A stretch of 10,077 nucleotides of DNA, taken from NCBI GenBank assembly GCA_946614405.1, contig CAMOGZ010000037.1, positions 1 through 10,077 on the forward strand, in the 5' to 3' direction. This document shows, in pieces, positions 1 to 7,502 of this stretch; the first letter of the stretch is position 1; each line of letters opens with the position of its first letter. The notes under the pieces were generated by a model, which was not told the DNA's origin, did not search any database, and saw nothing but the letters and a program-made list of their open reading frames with translations. The DNA is from an uncultured Eubacterium sp. (lineage in GTDB: Bacteria > Bacillota > Clostridia > Peptostreptococcales > Anaerovoracaceae). The position numbers and the translations under genes were made by a program.

Positions 1-822
1 CTGCATGAATGCGTCGGCCAGGGCCTCCGGGAAAGGATAGGGTGTGGCGATGTTCAGCACTGTAAAGGAATCCTCTTTCCCCTTGATGGCATCTTTCACA
101 TAAGCATAGGAGATCCCGCCGCAGGCAATGCCGATGTGGCCGCTGCCTTCCAGAGTATTCTCGGGATAGGCGGACAGAGCTTCCGCAAGCTGCTTCTCCC
201 GGGCCGTGATCTTTTGTTTGTTCTCGTAAGAAAGTTTGGGGAAGATGACCCACTTGGGATCCCGCCGGAATCCCTCGCAGGGTGCCGGTGCATGGATCTC
301 CTCTACGTCGATCACCGCGCAGGAATGACACACCCGCGTGGTGGAACGCAGGATCACCGGCGTTCCCAGATTCTCAGACATGCGGAACGCATCCTGTACC
401 AGTCGGTAAGCCTGCTCCGGCGAGCTGGCGTCCAGCACCGGGATCCGGGCGAACCGGCCGAAAGACCGGGTATCCTGTTCGGTCTGAGAGGAGATCGGAC
501 CCGGATCGTCCGCCACATAGATCACCATGCCGCCTTTGACGCCGACATAGCTGACGCACATGATCGGATCCGCTGCCACATTCAGTCCCATCTGCTTCAT
601 GGTCACCATGGAACGGGCTCCGCTGTAGGCGGCGCCGGCAGCGACCTCTGCTCCTGCCTTCTCATTGACGGACCATTCTACATAAACGCCGCCGGGATTT
701 CTCTTGGCGATGGTCTCCAGCGCTTCGGTGGAAGGTGTGCCGGGATATCCGGCTACCACCTGCACGCCGGCCGCAAGAGCGCCCATGGCGACGGCTTCAT
801 TTCCCATCAGAAGTTCTTTCAT
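1..822 (-). CDS. iorA: Indolepyruvate:ferredoxin oxidoreductase alpha subunit, C-terminus cut by window edge
   Basis: The frame is open from an ATG at 822 to the window edge, giving 274 N-terminal residues of a protein that is normally about 580-620 aa. The family oxidatively decarboxylates aryl-pyruvates (indolepyruvate, phenylpyruvate) to aryl-acetyl-CoA with ferredoxin as acceptor, using thiamine pyrophosphate; it works in the cytosol with the beta subunit IorB. Visible signatures are the N-terminal GNEAVAMGALAAGV, the loop GYPGTPSTE (residues 25-33), and EWSVNEKAGAEVAAGAAYSG (49-68) with the Glu typical of the TPP pyrimidine-binding domain. DDPGPISSQTEQDTR (105-119) is also typical of IorA. 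The C-terminal TPP-pyrophosphate and 4Fe-4S ferredoxin domains would lie left of the window, and iorB is expected beyond them (inference). The start overlaps the ribF stop as ATGA, with AGGAG 7 nt upstream, so translation is probably coupled. The alternative is another 2-oxoacid:ferredoxin oxidoreductase of the same superfamily. Confidence 0.9.
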   Translation of the reverse strand, partial: MKELLMGNEAVAMGALAAGVQVVAGYPGTPSTEALETIAKRNPGGVYVEWSVNEKAGAEVAAGAAYSGARSMVTMKQMGLNVAADPIMCVSYVGVKGGMVIYVADDPGPISSQTEQDTRSFGRFARIPVLDASSPEQAYRLVQDAFRMSENLGTPVILRSTTRVCHSCAVIDVEEIHAPAPCEGFRRDPKWVIFPKLSYENKQKITAREKQLAEALSAYPENTLEGSGHIGIACGGISYAYVKDAIKGKEDSFTVLNIATPYPFPEALADAFMQ

Positions 823-1772
823 TTCTCTGCTCCTGTCTCCTTCATCGCCAGTGCCTCATGGTAGCGCTTGGCTTCCTTGCAGTCACGGACGATCTGCTCC
901 GACAGATCCTGAATGTCGTCGAATTTCACTTCATCCCGGGTCTTTTTCAAGAACTCGACAATAATCTTTTTACCGTAAAGCTCCTTGTCGAAATCGAATA
1001 TATGTGTTTCTACGTTCTTTCCGTATTTTCCAATGGTCGGCTTGTTCCCGACGTTGGTCACGCTGGGGTACCGAACCCCGTTATAATTGCAGAATGTGAC
1101 GTAAACTCCGTTGGGAGGCGTCACCATGGAGGTGTCGATCACCAGGTTGGATGTGGGGAATCCCAGCTTCCGTCCCAGGCGGTTACCCACCACCACTTCT
1201 CCGCTGATCTCGTAGTTTCTGCCCATGTAGGTCTCGCACTGATCCACCTGTCCGGATGCGATGAGAGTGCGGATCAAAGAAGAACTTACTACGTTGTCAT
1301 TGATCCGGAAAGGCTCCATCTCAAATACCTGAAATCCCCTGGACATGCCGATGTTTTTCAGTACCTCGGGGTTTCCGGCGCCGTCCTTTCCAAAGCGGTA
1401 ATTGAAGCCGCAGAACGCTGCTTTCAGGTTGAATGTATCGATGAGGATATCATTGATGAAATGGATGGGATCCGTGTTCATGATCTCCCGGGTAAAGGGG
1501 ACGTTGAACATGTAATCCACGCCCAGACTCTCGATGATGGCTTCCTTTTCATTTCGGTAGAGGATGTTCTTCACCTTCTTGGCCTTGGGCAGCAGGTCCT
1601 TGGGATGGTTGGAAAAGGTGAAGACGGCAGACTTCAGGCCTTCCTTCCGGGCATACTCCACTGCATTCCGGATCAGCTGCTGATGTCCCAGGTGCACCCC
1701 GTCGAAATTGCCCAGCGCCACGGCGGTGGGCTGAATATCCTTTACATTTTTCAGTTCATTAAATATGATCAA
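819..1772 (-). CDS. ribF: Bifunctional riboflavin kinase / FAD synthetase
   Basis: This 317-aa cytosolic enzyme phosphorylates riboflavin to FMN and adenylylates FMN to FAD. The N-terminal nucleotidyltransferase domain carries GNFDGVHLGHQ (residues 21-31), which has the HxGH-type nucleotide-binding motif, and SSSLIRTLIASG (163-174), the equivalent of the ISSTxIR motif. The C-terminal riboflavin kinase domain carries GRKLGFPTSNL (200-210) and VTNVGNKPTIG (238-248). It ends with the ETHIFDFDKELYG and FLKKTRDEVKF segments typical of the family. Length is normal (about 305-320 aa). The start is a TTG at 1772, preceded by GGGAGG with an 8-nt spacer. No in-frame ATG precedes the active-site motif, so TTG is well supported. 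It overlaps the truB stop by 4 nt (TTGA) and the iorA start by 4 nt (ATGA). Confidence 0.96.
   Translation of the reverse strand: MIIFNELKNVKDIQPTAVALGNFDGVHLGHQQLIRNAVEYARKEGLKSAVFTFSNHPKDLLPKAKKVKNILYRNEKEAIIESLGVDYMFNVPFTREIMNTDPIHFINDILIDTFNLKAAFCGFNYRFGKDGAGNPEVLKNIGMSRGFQVFEMEPFRINDNVVSSSLIRTLIASGQVDQCETYMGRNYEISGEVVVGNRLGRKLGFPTSNLVIDTSMVTPPNGVYVTFCNYNGVRYPSVTNVGNKPTIGKYGKNVETHIFDFDKELYGKKIIVEFLKKTRDEVKFDDIQDLSEQIVRDCKEAKRYHEALAMKETGAEK
830..834 (-). promoter_or_regulatory. Ribosome binding site of iorA inside ribF
   Basis: AGGAG on the minus strand ends 7 nt before the iorA ATG (822) and lies within the last codons of ribF. Together with the ATGA stop/start overlap it indicates that iorA is translated from the ribF message rather than from its own promoter. 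Confidence 0.7.
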
Positions 1773-2758
1773 TTGTCAGTCCTCCCAGTGAAAAACACTT
1801 TGTCTGCTTTAAGATTGCGTCCTTCCGGGTCCATAAATGCGACCCCCAGGAAATCCCGGCTCTCCCCGGTCCGTCCATAGACGCAGTATGCTCTGCGGAA
1901 TTCATCCCGGACAGGAAGCGGCGGCTCCGTCCCGGAATACTCCGGCTCTCTGAGGATCTCCGCATTGACGGTCCAGAACGAGAGACCGTTGCACATCCGC
2001 CAGATGTCCTTTCCCCGAATTTCCAGTTCACCGAAGGCCCCAAGGGGCTCTTCCGGCCTGATCAGGTGCTGCTGCAGCGTCTCGTCATCCCAGTCGCCGA
2101 GCTCCGAAAGCTCCAGGGCATCCTCGATGCGGAAACACCCGCTGGCCAGCCTGCTGAGGCTGCTCATGGCGCCGTATACCCCCAGAGCCAGTCCCACATC
2201 TTCACAGATGGCGCGGACATAGGTGCCCTTGGAACAGGTCACTGTGAAGGTGATACTGCTGTCGTATCCCATTCCGGTCCGGATCTCCTCCAGCTCAATA
2301 TGTTCAATATAGATATCCCGTCCGGGGATCTCCACGGATCTCCCCTCCCGGGCATATTCATATAATTTCTTTCCTTTTACTTTAATGGCGGAATAGATGG
2401 GCGGGGTCTGATGGACGATCCCGGAGATGGGAGCAAAGGCGCTGCGGATCTGTTCCTCCGTCACCGCATTCACCGCTTCCTCCGGCGCCCGGTCGATCTC
2501 CGAGCCCCAGATATCCTCGGTATCCATCCGTCTTCCCAGCACCATGGTGCACCGGTACTTTTTCTGGTCCATATCAAGGTACTCGATGATACGGGTCCCC
2601 TTGCCGATGCACACCGGAAGTACGCCGGTGGCCATGGGATCCAGCGTCCCGGTGTGGCCCACCTTCTTGATCCCCAGGCTTCTGCGCACCACCGCCACCA
2701 CGTCATGAGACGTCATGTCCGCCGGTTTGTTGATATTCAGTATTCCGTCAATACCCAT
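1769..2758 (-). CDS. truB: tRNA pseudouridine(55) synthase TruB
   Basis: TruB isomerises U55 to pseudouridine in the T-loop of tRNAs and also has a tRNA-folding role. The 329-aa product begins MGIDGILNINKPADMTSHDV and has the motif GHTGTLDPMATGVLP (residues 34-48) with catalytic Asp40. Further family segments are RRMDTEDIWG (76-85), the QTPPIYSAIKVKGKKLYEYAR stretch (117-137, shortened: P-P-I-Y-S-A-I-K-V-K-G), and CSKGTYVRAICEDVG (175-189). The residues after about 235 form the variable C-terminal domain. I chose the ATG at 2758, which has GGAG about 10 nt upstream and matches the usual N-terminus. A GTG at 2785 would add nine residues (MRRQWRIWQ) that the family lacks. The gene overlaps the nrnA stop by 11 nt and the ribF TTG start by 4 nt. 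Confidence 0.96.
   Translation of the reverse strand: MGIDGILNINKPADMTSHDVVAVVRRSLGIKKVGHTGTLDPMATGVLPVCIGKGTRIIEYLDMDQKKYRCTMVLGRRMDTEDIWGSEIDRAPEEAVNAVTEEQIRSAFAPISGIVHQTPPIYSAIKVKGKKLYEYAREGRSVEIPGRDIYIEHIELEEIRTGMGYDSSITFTVTCSKGTYVRAICEDVGLALGVYGAMSSLSRLASGCFRIEDALELSELGDWDDETLQQHLIRPEEPLGAFGELEIRGKDIWRMCNGLSFWTVNAEILREPEYSGTEPPLPVRDEFRRAYCVYGRTGESRDFLGVAFMDPEGRNLKADKVFFTGRTDN
1781..1786 (-). promoter_or_regulatory. Ribosome binding site that decides the ribF TTG start
   Basis: GGGAGG on the minus strand lies inside the last codons of truB, 8 nt before the TTG at 1772. It is among the strongest Shine-Dalgarno sequences in the window. Because no ATG or GTG precedes the FMN-adenylyltransferase motif in this frame, it fixes the start of ribF. 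Confidence 0.8.
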
Positions 2759-3719
2759 TTGCCAGATTCTCCATTGCCTTCTCACTTACCAGGGTAACGG
2801 CTTCCTCCATGGAACAGTGCAGCGTAAATCCGGCGGCTTTCTTGTGGCCGCCTCCTGCGAACTCCTTCGCGATCATAGCAACGTCTCCCTGCTCCTTGGC
2901 CCGCATGCTGACCTTGATCTCTCCCGGATTCTTCTCCTTCAGGATCGCCGAGATCTGCACGCCGTCGATGCTGCGAAGGGTCGCTACGATCCCCTCTGCC
3001 TCGTCCATGCCGGCTCCCGTCTCATCCAGCATCTCCTGGTTCACATAGGTGATGGCCACCTTTCCATCCCCGAAGAGCTGCAGGGTGTCCAGGATCCTGG
3101 TGGTCAGCCGCAGCCGCTCAATGCGGATGCGTTCATAGATCTGGATGCTGACGTAATTTCCGTCGATCCCGGCGTCATAGAGCTCCGCTGCGATGCGGTG
3201 GGTCTCTGCGGTGGTATTGGTGTACTGGAAATTCCCGGTGTCCGTGGTGATGGCTGCGAACAAAGCCTCACCGATCTCTTTATCGATGGGAACATCGAGA
3301 CACCGGATCAGCTTGTATACCAGTTCACCGGTGGCAGAGGCCTCCGGATCGATGTGATTATAGTCACAGATGGGATCCGAGGTCCGGTGATGATCGATGC
3401 AGATCTTCACCTTGCCTTCCCGGAACTTCTCCGCACGCTTGGGAAAACGTCCCTCTTCCCCACAGTCCAGACACACGCAAAGATCCGGATCTTTCATGAT
3501 CTCCGGATCCCATGTGCAGTAGTCTTTATCCAAAAATTTAAGATTGTCTGAGATCTCATCCTCCAGCAGGATGTAGCAGGTTTTCCCCAGATCTCTCAAG
3601 GCGCGGCAAAGAGCCACGGAAGAGCCCAGTGCATCGCCATCCATGTTAATATGAGTAAACAGCAGAATAGTATCTGCTGTCCTCATCTGTTCTGCTATCG
3701 TTACAAAACTATCATTCAT
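2748..3719 (-). CDS. nrnA: DHH-family nanoRNase / pAp phosphatase NrnA
   Basis: NrnA enzymes degrade 2-5 nt RNAs (nanoRNAs) from the 5' end and dephosphorylate pAp, replacing oligoribonuclease (Orn) in Firmicutes. The 323-aa product shows DHH motif I as FTHINMDGDALGSS (H23, N25, D27, D29), motif II CLDCGEEGRF, motif III IDHHRTSDP (108-116) and motif IV TTDTGNFQYTNT. The C-terminal DHHA1 substrate-binding domain has the FAGGGHKKAAGF motif (287-298). The usual Pro in motif I (HxNPDGDA) is Met here, which should not affect metal ligation. I prefer the ATG at 3719 (AGGA 10 nt upstream). A TTG at 3728 is in frame but only 1 nt from that same AGGA. The gene overlaps the rbfA stop by 8 nt and the truB start by 11 nt. 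A cyclic-dinucleotide-linked DHH phosphodiesterase is less likely, because no GGDEF or membrane segments are present. Confidence 0.93.
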   Translation of the reverse strand: MNDSFVTIAEQMRTADTILLFTHINMDGDALGSSVALCRALRDLGKTCYILLEDEISDNLKFLDKDYCTWDPEIMKDPDLCVCLDCGEEGRFPKRAEKFREGKVKICIDHHRTSDPICDYNHIDPEASATGELVYKLIRCLDVPIDKEIGEALFAAITTDTGNFQYTNTTAETHRIAAELYDAGIDGNYVSIQIYERIRIERLRLTTRILDTLQLFGDGKVAITYVNQEMLDETGAGMDEAEGIVATLRSIDGVQISAILKEKNPGEIKVSMRAKEQGDVAMIAKEFAGGGHKKAAGFTLHCSMEEAVTLVSEKAMENLANGY

Positions 3720-4095
3720 CTTTGTCAATTCCTAATTCACGTATCACCTGGTCGATGTGATTTCCGTATTCCATGGATTTATCGATCTTGAAGATCAGTT
3801 CCGGCACACGGCGGAGCCGGATATTGGCTCCGATCTCCTTGCGGATCCTGCCGGTGGCCCGTTTCAGGCCTTCCATGACTTCTGCTTCCTGCTCTGCCGC
3901 GACCTCTGGATCTCCGGCGAGATCCAGGATCGTAACATAGCATGTCGCATAACTTCCATCGCGGGTCACATCAACACCAGTGACGCTGATCATACGGTCC
4001 GCAAGACGCGGATCCTTCAGTTCCCGGAAAAGCATATCGCTGATCAGTTTCTTGATCTCTTCTCCGAGACGTCCCTGTCTGTATCCTTTTCCCAT
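3712..4095 (-). CDS. rbfA: 30S ribosome-binding factor RbfA
   Basis: RbfA is a small KH-like protein that binds the immature 30S subunit near the 16S rRNA 5' helix and promotes late assembly and cold adaptation. The 127-aa product has the expected order: an N-terminal helix (GRLGEEIKKLISDMLFREL, residues 8-26), DPRLADRMISVTGVDVTRD (28-46), a beta strand YATCYVTIL, then GRIRKEIGANIRLRRVPEL (82-100) and IFKIDKSMEYGNHID (101-115). The ATG at 4095 has AGGA 8 nt upstream. A longer reading to 4194 would lie inside infB and adds only basic out-of-frame residues, so it is rejected. There is an 11-nt gap after the infB stop and an 8-nt overlap with nrnA. The ylxP gene found between infB and rbfA in Bacillus subtilis is absent. 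Confidence 0.96.
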   Translation of the reverse strand: MGKGYRQGRLGEEIKKLISDMLFRELKDPRLADRMISVTGVDVTRDGSYATCYVTILDLAGDPEVAAEQEAEVMEGLKRATGRIRKEIGANIRLRRVPELIFKIDKSMEYGNHIDQVIRELGIDKDE

Positions 4096-4106
4096 AGATT
4101 TGTTCC

Positions 4107-6896
4107 TTATGCCCTTTCCACTTCGACCATGGTGAAGCACTCGATGACGTCGCCTTCCTTGATGTCGTTGTAATTCTCGATACCGATACCGCACTCATAG
4201 CCCTGGTTGACTTCCTTGGCATCGTCTTTGAATCTCTTCAGAGAGGAGATCTTACCCTCGTGGATGACGATACCGTCACGGACCAGACGGATCTCCTTGT
4301 TTCTGGCGACCTTACCCTCGGTGATGTACGCACCGCCGACTACGCCGACGCCCGGTACCTTGAAGGTATTACGGATCTCTGCCTTACCCAGAACTTCTTC
4401 GCGGAATTCCGGATCCAGCATACCCTTCATAGCAGCCTCAACATCATTGATCATATCATAGATGACACGGTACAGTCTCATTTCTACGCCGCGCTGATCC
4501 GCCATAGATGTAACTGCAGTACTCGGTCTGACATTGAATCCGATGATGATGGCGTTGGAGGTCTCTGCCAGCATGATATCACTTTCGGAAATGGTTCCCA
4601 CTCCGGAGTGGATCACATTGACCTTGACTTCATCGTTGTTCAGTTTCTCAAGGGAGGAGATCATGGCTCCGACGGAACCCTGAACGTCTGCCTTGATGAT
4701 CAGGTTCAGTTCTTTGACCTCACCCTCCTGGATCTGGCTGAACAGCTTATCCAGCGTCATGCTGGAGTTCTTGGCCAGAACTTCCTCACGCAGCTTCTCC
4801 TGACGGTGTGCTGCGATCTCTCTTGCGGTCTTGTCGTCCCGTACTGCGTTGAATTCGTCTCCTGCCTGGGGTACTTCTGTCAGTCCCAGAATCTCCACAG
4901 CGGTAGCCGGGCCGGCCTTCTTGATGGTCTTGCCGCGGTAATCGGTCATCAGACGGATTCTTCCGGAGCTGGTACCAGCTACGATGGACTGGCCAGCCTG
5001 GAGTGTTCCGTTCAGGACCAGCAGTGTGGCAACGGGGCCCTTGGACTTGTCCAGTCTCGCCTCGATGACGGAGCCCAGTGCAAGTCTGTTGGGGTTGGCC
5101 TTCAGTTCCATCACCTCTGCCTGCAGCAGGATCATCTCCAGCAGGTTGGTGATGCCTTCTCCGGTCTTGGCGGAAACCGGCACGCAGATCACGTCTCCGC
5201 CCCAGTCTTCCACCAGGACGCCCTGGTCTGCCAGGTCCTTCTTGACCAGATCCGGATTGGCTCCCGGTTTATCCATCTTATTGATGGCAACGATGATGGG
5301 AACACCGGCTGCCTTGGCATGGCTGATGGACTCGATGGTCTGCGGCTTGACGGAGTCGTCTGCTGCGACCACCAGTACGGCGATATCGGTAACATGAGCT
5401 CCTCTGGCACGCATTGCGGTGAATGCCTCGTGTCCCGGGGTATCCAGGAATACGATCTTCTGACCGTTGATGCTGACCTCGGATGCACCGATGTGCTGAG
5501 TGATTCCGCCGGACTCCGATGCGGTAACGTTGGTGGAACGGATGGCATCCAGCAGGGATGTCTTACCGTGGTCAACGTGACCCATGACGGTGATGATCGG
5601 CGGTCTGTCCTTCAGATCCTTCTCTCTGTCGACGAAATCTTCGATTCCCTCTTCCTTCTCTTCTTCTTCAACGCTTCCGATGACGACACTGAGTCCCAGT
5701 TCTTCTGCCAGGACCAGCAGAGTATCCTCATCGATATTCTGGTTGATGTTGGCCATGATGCCCAGCTTCATGAGGGTCATGATGACCTTGGAAGTGGAAA
5801 CCTCAGCCTGCTCACAGAATCCTGCTACAGTGATAGGAACGTTGATCTTTACGGTTCCCTCTGGCAGGATCTCCTCTACGACCTCTTCTACTACTTCCTG
5901 TTTTGGCTTGTTGTATTTCTTCCGCTCCTTCTTCTCCAGAGACTTCTTCTCGAACTTGGAGAACTTGTTGCGGTCATCGTGCTTGGCATGATTCTTCTTG
6001 TCGTCGCGTCTTCTGCTTCCGGACTTGGCATCGCCTGTTCCGGCTGCTGCAGGCTGCGGACGATTGTTGTTTCTGGACTGCGGTCTTGCTCCTCCGCGGT
6101 TGTCTCCGCCTCTTCCGTCTGCTGCCGGTTTGCGGCGATTGTCGTTTCTGCCGCCGCGGTTATCCTGCTTGCCGCCGTCACGGTTGTTTCTGCCGCGGTT
6201 GTCGCGGTTTCCGTCACGTCCGTCTCTGCCGCCTCTGCCGTCGCGGTTTCCGTCACGGCCGTCTCTGCCGCCGCGGCGATCGCCGCCCCGGTCTCCCGCA
6301 GGCTTATTTCTGCGGTCTGCAGGCTTGTTCTCAGCAGCCTTTGCCTTCGGAGCTTCTGCAGCCTTAGCCGGCTTCTTTTCTTCTCTGGCTTTCGGTTCCG
6401 GCTTCTGCTCTTTCTTCGGTTCCGGCTTAGTCTCAGCCTTCGGCTCTTCCTTTGCAGCAGGAGCTGCCGGTGCCTTGGGCTCTTCCGGCTTCTTTTCTGC
6501 AGCCGGAGCGTCAGCCTTCTTCACCTCTGCCGGTTCCTCTGCTTTCTTCGGCTCTGCCGGTGCTTCCGGAGCATTCTTTGCTGCCTCTGCCTCCGCCTTG
6601 GCCTTCTCTCTTCTGGCGAGCATCTCCTCATCGATCACCGGTTTTCCGATTGGCGGTTTCTTCTTGCTTGCCAGGAATGCCTCATCCACGATGGGACGGC
6701 CGATGGGCGGCTTTCTGCCTGCACCAGGCTTCTTTGCAGCCGGTTTTCCGGAGACTCCCTTTATCTTTTCAACATCCGCATCGGACAAAACACTCATATG
6801 GCTCTTCACACTTATGCCCAGGGCGTCTGCTTTTGCAATAAGGTCTTTGCTCTGGATACCCATTTCCTTAGCAAGCTCATGTACCTTTTTTGTCAT
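4107..6896 (-). CDS. infB: Translation initiation factor IF-2
   Basis: IF-2 is the GTPase that places initiator fMet-tRNA in the 30S P site and drives subunit joining. This 929-aa copy is long for a Firmicute (B. subtilis is about 716 aa) because of an extended N-terminus. Residues 1-48 form an IF2_N module ([16 protein letters not shown]). Residues 63-97 hold a tandem PPIG repeat, 98-190 are Ala/Lys/Pro/Glu-rich, and 195-270 are Arg/Gly/Asp/Asn-rich. A second IF2_N-like module follows (about 345-405). The G domain has G1 GHVDHGKTS (439-447), G3 DTPGHE (485-490), G4 NKMD (539-542) and G5 SAK (575-577). Domains II, III and the fMet-tRNA-binding C2 domain (about 830-929, [19 protein letters not shown]) complete it. 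The ATG at 6896 overlaps the ylxQ stop by one base (TAATG), and the stop is TAA. Confidence 0.98.
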   Translation of the reverse strand: MTKKVHELAKEMGIQSKDLIAKADALGISVKSHMSVLSDADVEKIKGVSGKPAAKKPGAGRKPPIGRPIVDEAFLASKKKPPIGKPVIDEEMLARREKAKAEAEAAKNAPEAPAEPKKAEEPAEVKKADAPAAEKKPEEPKAPAAPAAKEEPKAETKPEPKKEQKPEPKAREEKKPAKAAEAPKAKAAENKPADRRNKPAGDRGGDRRGGRDGRDGNRDGRGGRDGRDGNRDNRGRNNRDGGKQDNRGGRNDNRRKPAADGRGGDNRGGARPQSRNNNRPQPAAAGTGDAKSGSRRRDDKKNHAKHDDRNKFSKFEKKSLEKKERKKYNKPKQEVVEEVVEEILPEGTVKINVPITVAGFCEQAEVSTSKVIMTLMKLGIMANINQNIDEDTLLVLAEELGLSVVIGSVEEEEKEEGIEDFVDREKDLKDRPPIITVMGHVDHGKTSLLDAIRSTNVTASESGGITQHIGASEVSINGQKIVFLDTPGHEAFTAMRARGAHVTDIAVLVVAADDSVKPQTIESISHAKAAGVPIIVAINKMDKPGANPDLVKKDLADQGVLVEDWGGDVICVPVSAKTGEGITNLLEMILLQAEVMELKANPNRLALGSVIEARLDKSKGPVATLLVLNGTLQAGQSIVAGTSSGRIRLMTDYRGKTIKKAGPATAVEILGLTEVPQAGDEFNAVRDDKTAREIAAHRQEKLREEVLAKNSSMTLDKLFSQIQEGEVKELNLIIKADVQGSVGAMISSLEKLNNDEVKVNVIHSGVGTISESDIMLAETSNAIIIGFNVRPSTAVTSMADQRGVEMRLYRVIYDMINDVEAAMKGMLDPEFREEVLGKAEIRNTFKVPGVGVVGGAYITEGKVARNKEIRLVRDGIVIHEGKISSLKRFKDDAKEVNQGYECGIGIENYNDIKEGDVIECFTMVEVERA
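6201..6272 (-). repeat. 39-bp-period direct repeat in the Arg/Gly-rich region of infB
   Basis: Two 33-bp copies (6201-6233 and 6240-6272) differ at one base, with T at 6219 on the plus strand of the first copy and G at the matching place in the second. The period is 39 bp, or 13 codons, so the frame is kept. Each copy encodes [11 protein letters not shown], giving the duplicated 13-residue unit at about residues 209-234 of IF-2. This looks like a recent in-frame duplication in a low-complexity linker. Confidence 0.85.
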
Positions 6897-7225
6897 TAGA
6901 ACACCTTCCCTTCTGATCGCATGCGGTCGATCTCCTGTTTGATTACTTTTGCAAAATTATCATCTGTCACTCCATAGATTCCTTTGCCTGCATTTCCGGT
7001 CACCTGTGACAGATGTTCTTTTGACCCGAACACCCTTATCTCCGTGCCTGTTTTCTCGCACTTACTGGTCATCTTTTCTATGGTGTTTGCCGACGAATCT
7101 TCCGCTACGATCAATAATCTGACTTTACGTCTTTCTAACAGCGACAGACATGTATTATATCCGGTCTGCAGCTTCCTTGCCTTGGAAGCAAACCCCAGAT
7201 ATGCTGACAATTTACCGTCACTCAT
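6896..7225 (-). CDS. ylxQ: L7Ae-family RNA-binding protein YlxQ
   Basis: This 109-aa protein belongs to the L7Ae/L30e/YlxQ family, whose members bind kink-turn RNA; the cellular target of YlxQ is not settled. Family features are the start [19 protein letters not shown] (residues 6-24), the strand [16 protein letters not shown] (33-48) with the VAEDxSxNT signature, [23 protein letters not shown], and the C-terminal [14 protein letters not shown] helix. Its size (about 100 aa) and position between ylxR and infB are canonical. The start is the ATG at 7225, with AAGGAG 7 nt upstream inside the end of ylxR; the two genes overlap by 8 nt. The stop TAA shares its last base with the infB ATG. Translation of this set is therefore probably coupled. 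Confidence 0.93.
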   Translation of the reverse strand: MSDGKLSAYLGFASKARKLQTGYNTCLSLLERRKVRLLIVAEDSSANTIEKMTSKCEKTGTEIRVFGSKEHLSQVTGNAGKGIYGVTDDNFAKVIKQEIDRMRSEGKVF

Positions 7226-7502
7226 TCATTAACTCCTTGAATATTTGCTCTATGGTCTCGCCCGGGAAATTTGTCTTGAAATTCCGCTGCAGGGCGTTTT
7301 TCTTTTTGGCCAGTGCCGCACATTCTGCGCTGTCTCTGCAGAGATACACGCCGCGTCCCTTCGCCTTTCCGGTGGGATCCAGGCTCAGCTCACCCTCATA
7401 GTAAGCGATGCGGATCAGGTCCTTCTTCGGCTTGGACTCCATGCATCCGATGCAGCGCCTCATGGGCACCTTGAAGTTTGGATTACTCTTCTTCTGGCTC
7501 AA
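7218..7502 (-). CDS. ylxR: YlxR-family RNA-binding protein (DUF448; RnpM-like)
   Basis: The 94-aa product contains the YlxR signature: VPMRRCIGCMESKPKKDLIR (residues 12-31) with a Cys-x-x-Cys pair, then DPTGKAKGRGVYLCRD (42-57), and a Lys-rich ALAKKKNALQRNFK segment. The B. subtilis homologue has been reported to bind RNase P RNA and modulate RNase P activity (named RnpM), and the family has also been linked to transcription regulation; a role here is by homology only. The start is a TTG at 7502 with GAGGAGG 6 nt upstream, giving a 20-nt overlap with the 3' end of nusA. A GTG (residue 12) or ATG (residue 14) further in would remove the N-terminal tail and has no comparable ribosome binding site, so TTG is preferred but not proven. 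Confidence 0.92.
   Translation of the reverse strand: MSQKKSNPNFKVPMRRCIGCMESKPKKDLIRIAYYEGELSLDPTGKAKGRGVYLCRDSAECAALAKKKNALQRNFKTNFPGETIEQIFKELMNE

Noticed and set aside
735..1880. A 381-codon open frame on the plus strand opposite ribF
   Set aside because: It is antisense to ribF and crosses the truB and iorA ends. The opposite strand encodes a full-length RibF with all its motifs, so this is a codon-bias shadow.
2715..3551. A 278-codon open frame on the plus strand opposite nrnA
   Set aside because: It is antisense to a complete DHH phosphoesterase, with no family resemblance or start signals of its own.
3700..3728. A TTGACA with a -10-like TGTAAC 17 bp away (minus strand) at the rbfA/nrnA junction
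   Set aside because: The TTGACA is explained by conserved coding sequence at the end of rbfA. The -10 match is only 4 of 6 with no extended element. I would not call an internal promoter without a mapped transcript start.
4260..6899. An 879-codon open frame on the plus strand opposite infB
   Set aside because: It lies wholly antisense to a clearly conserved IF-2 gene. Its product is low-complexity (long Ser/Val/Ala/Leu/Arg runs opposite the RGG and KPEPK regions), has no recognisable domain, and has no ribosome binding site or promoter that I can see.
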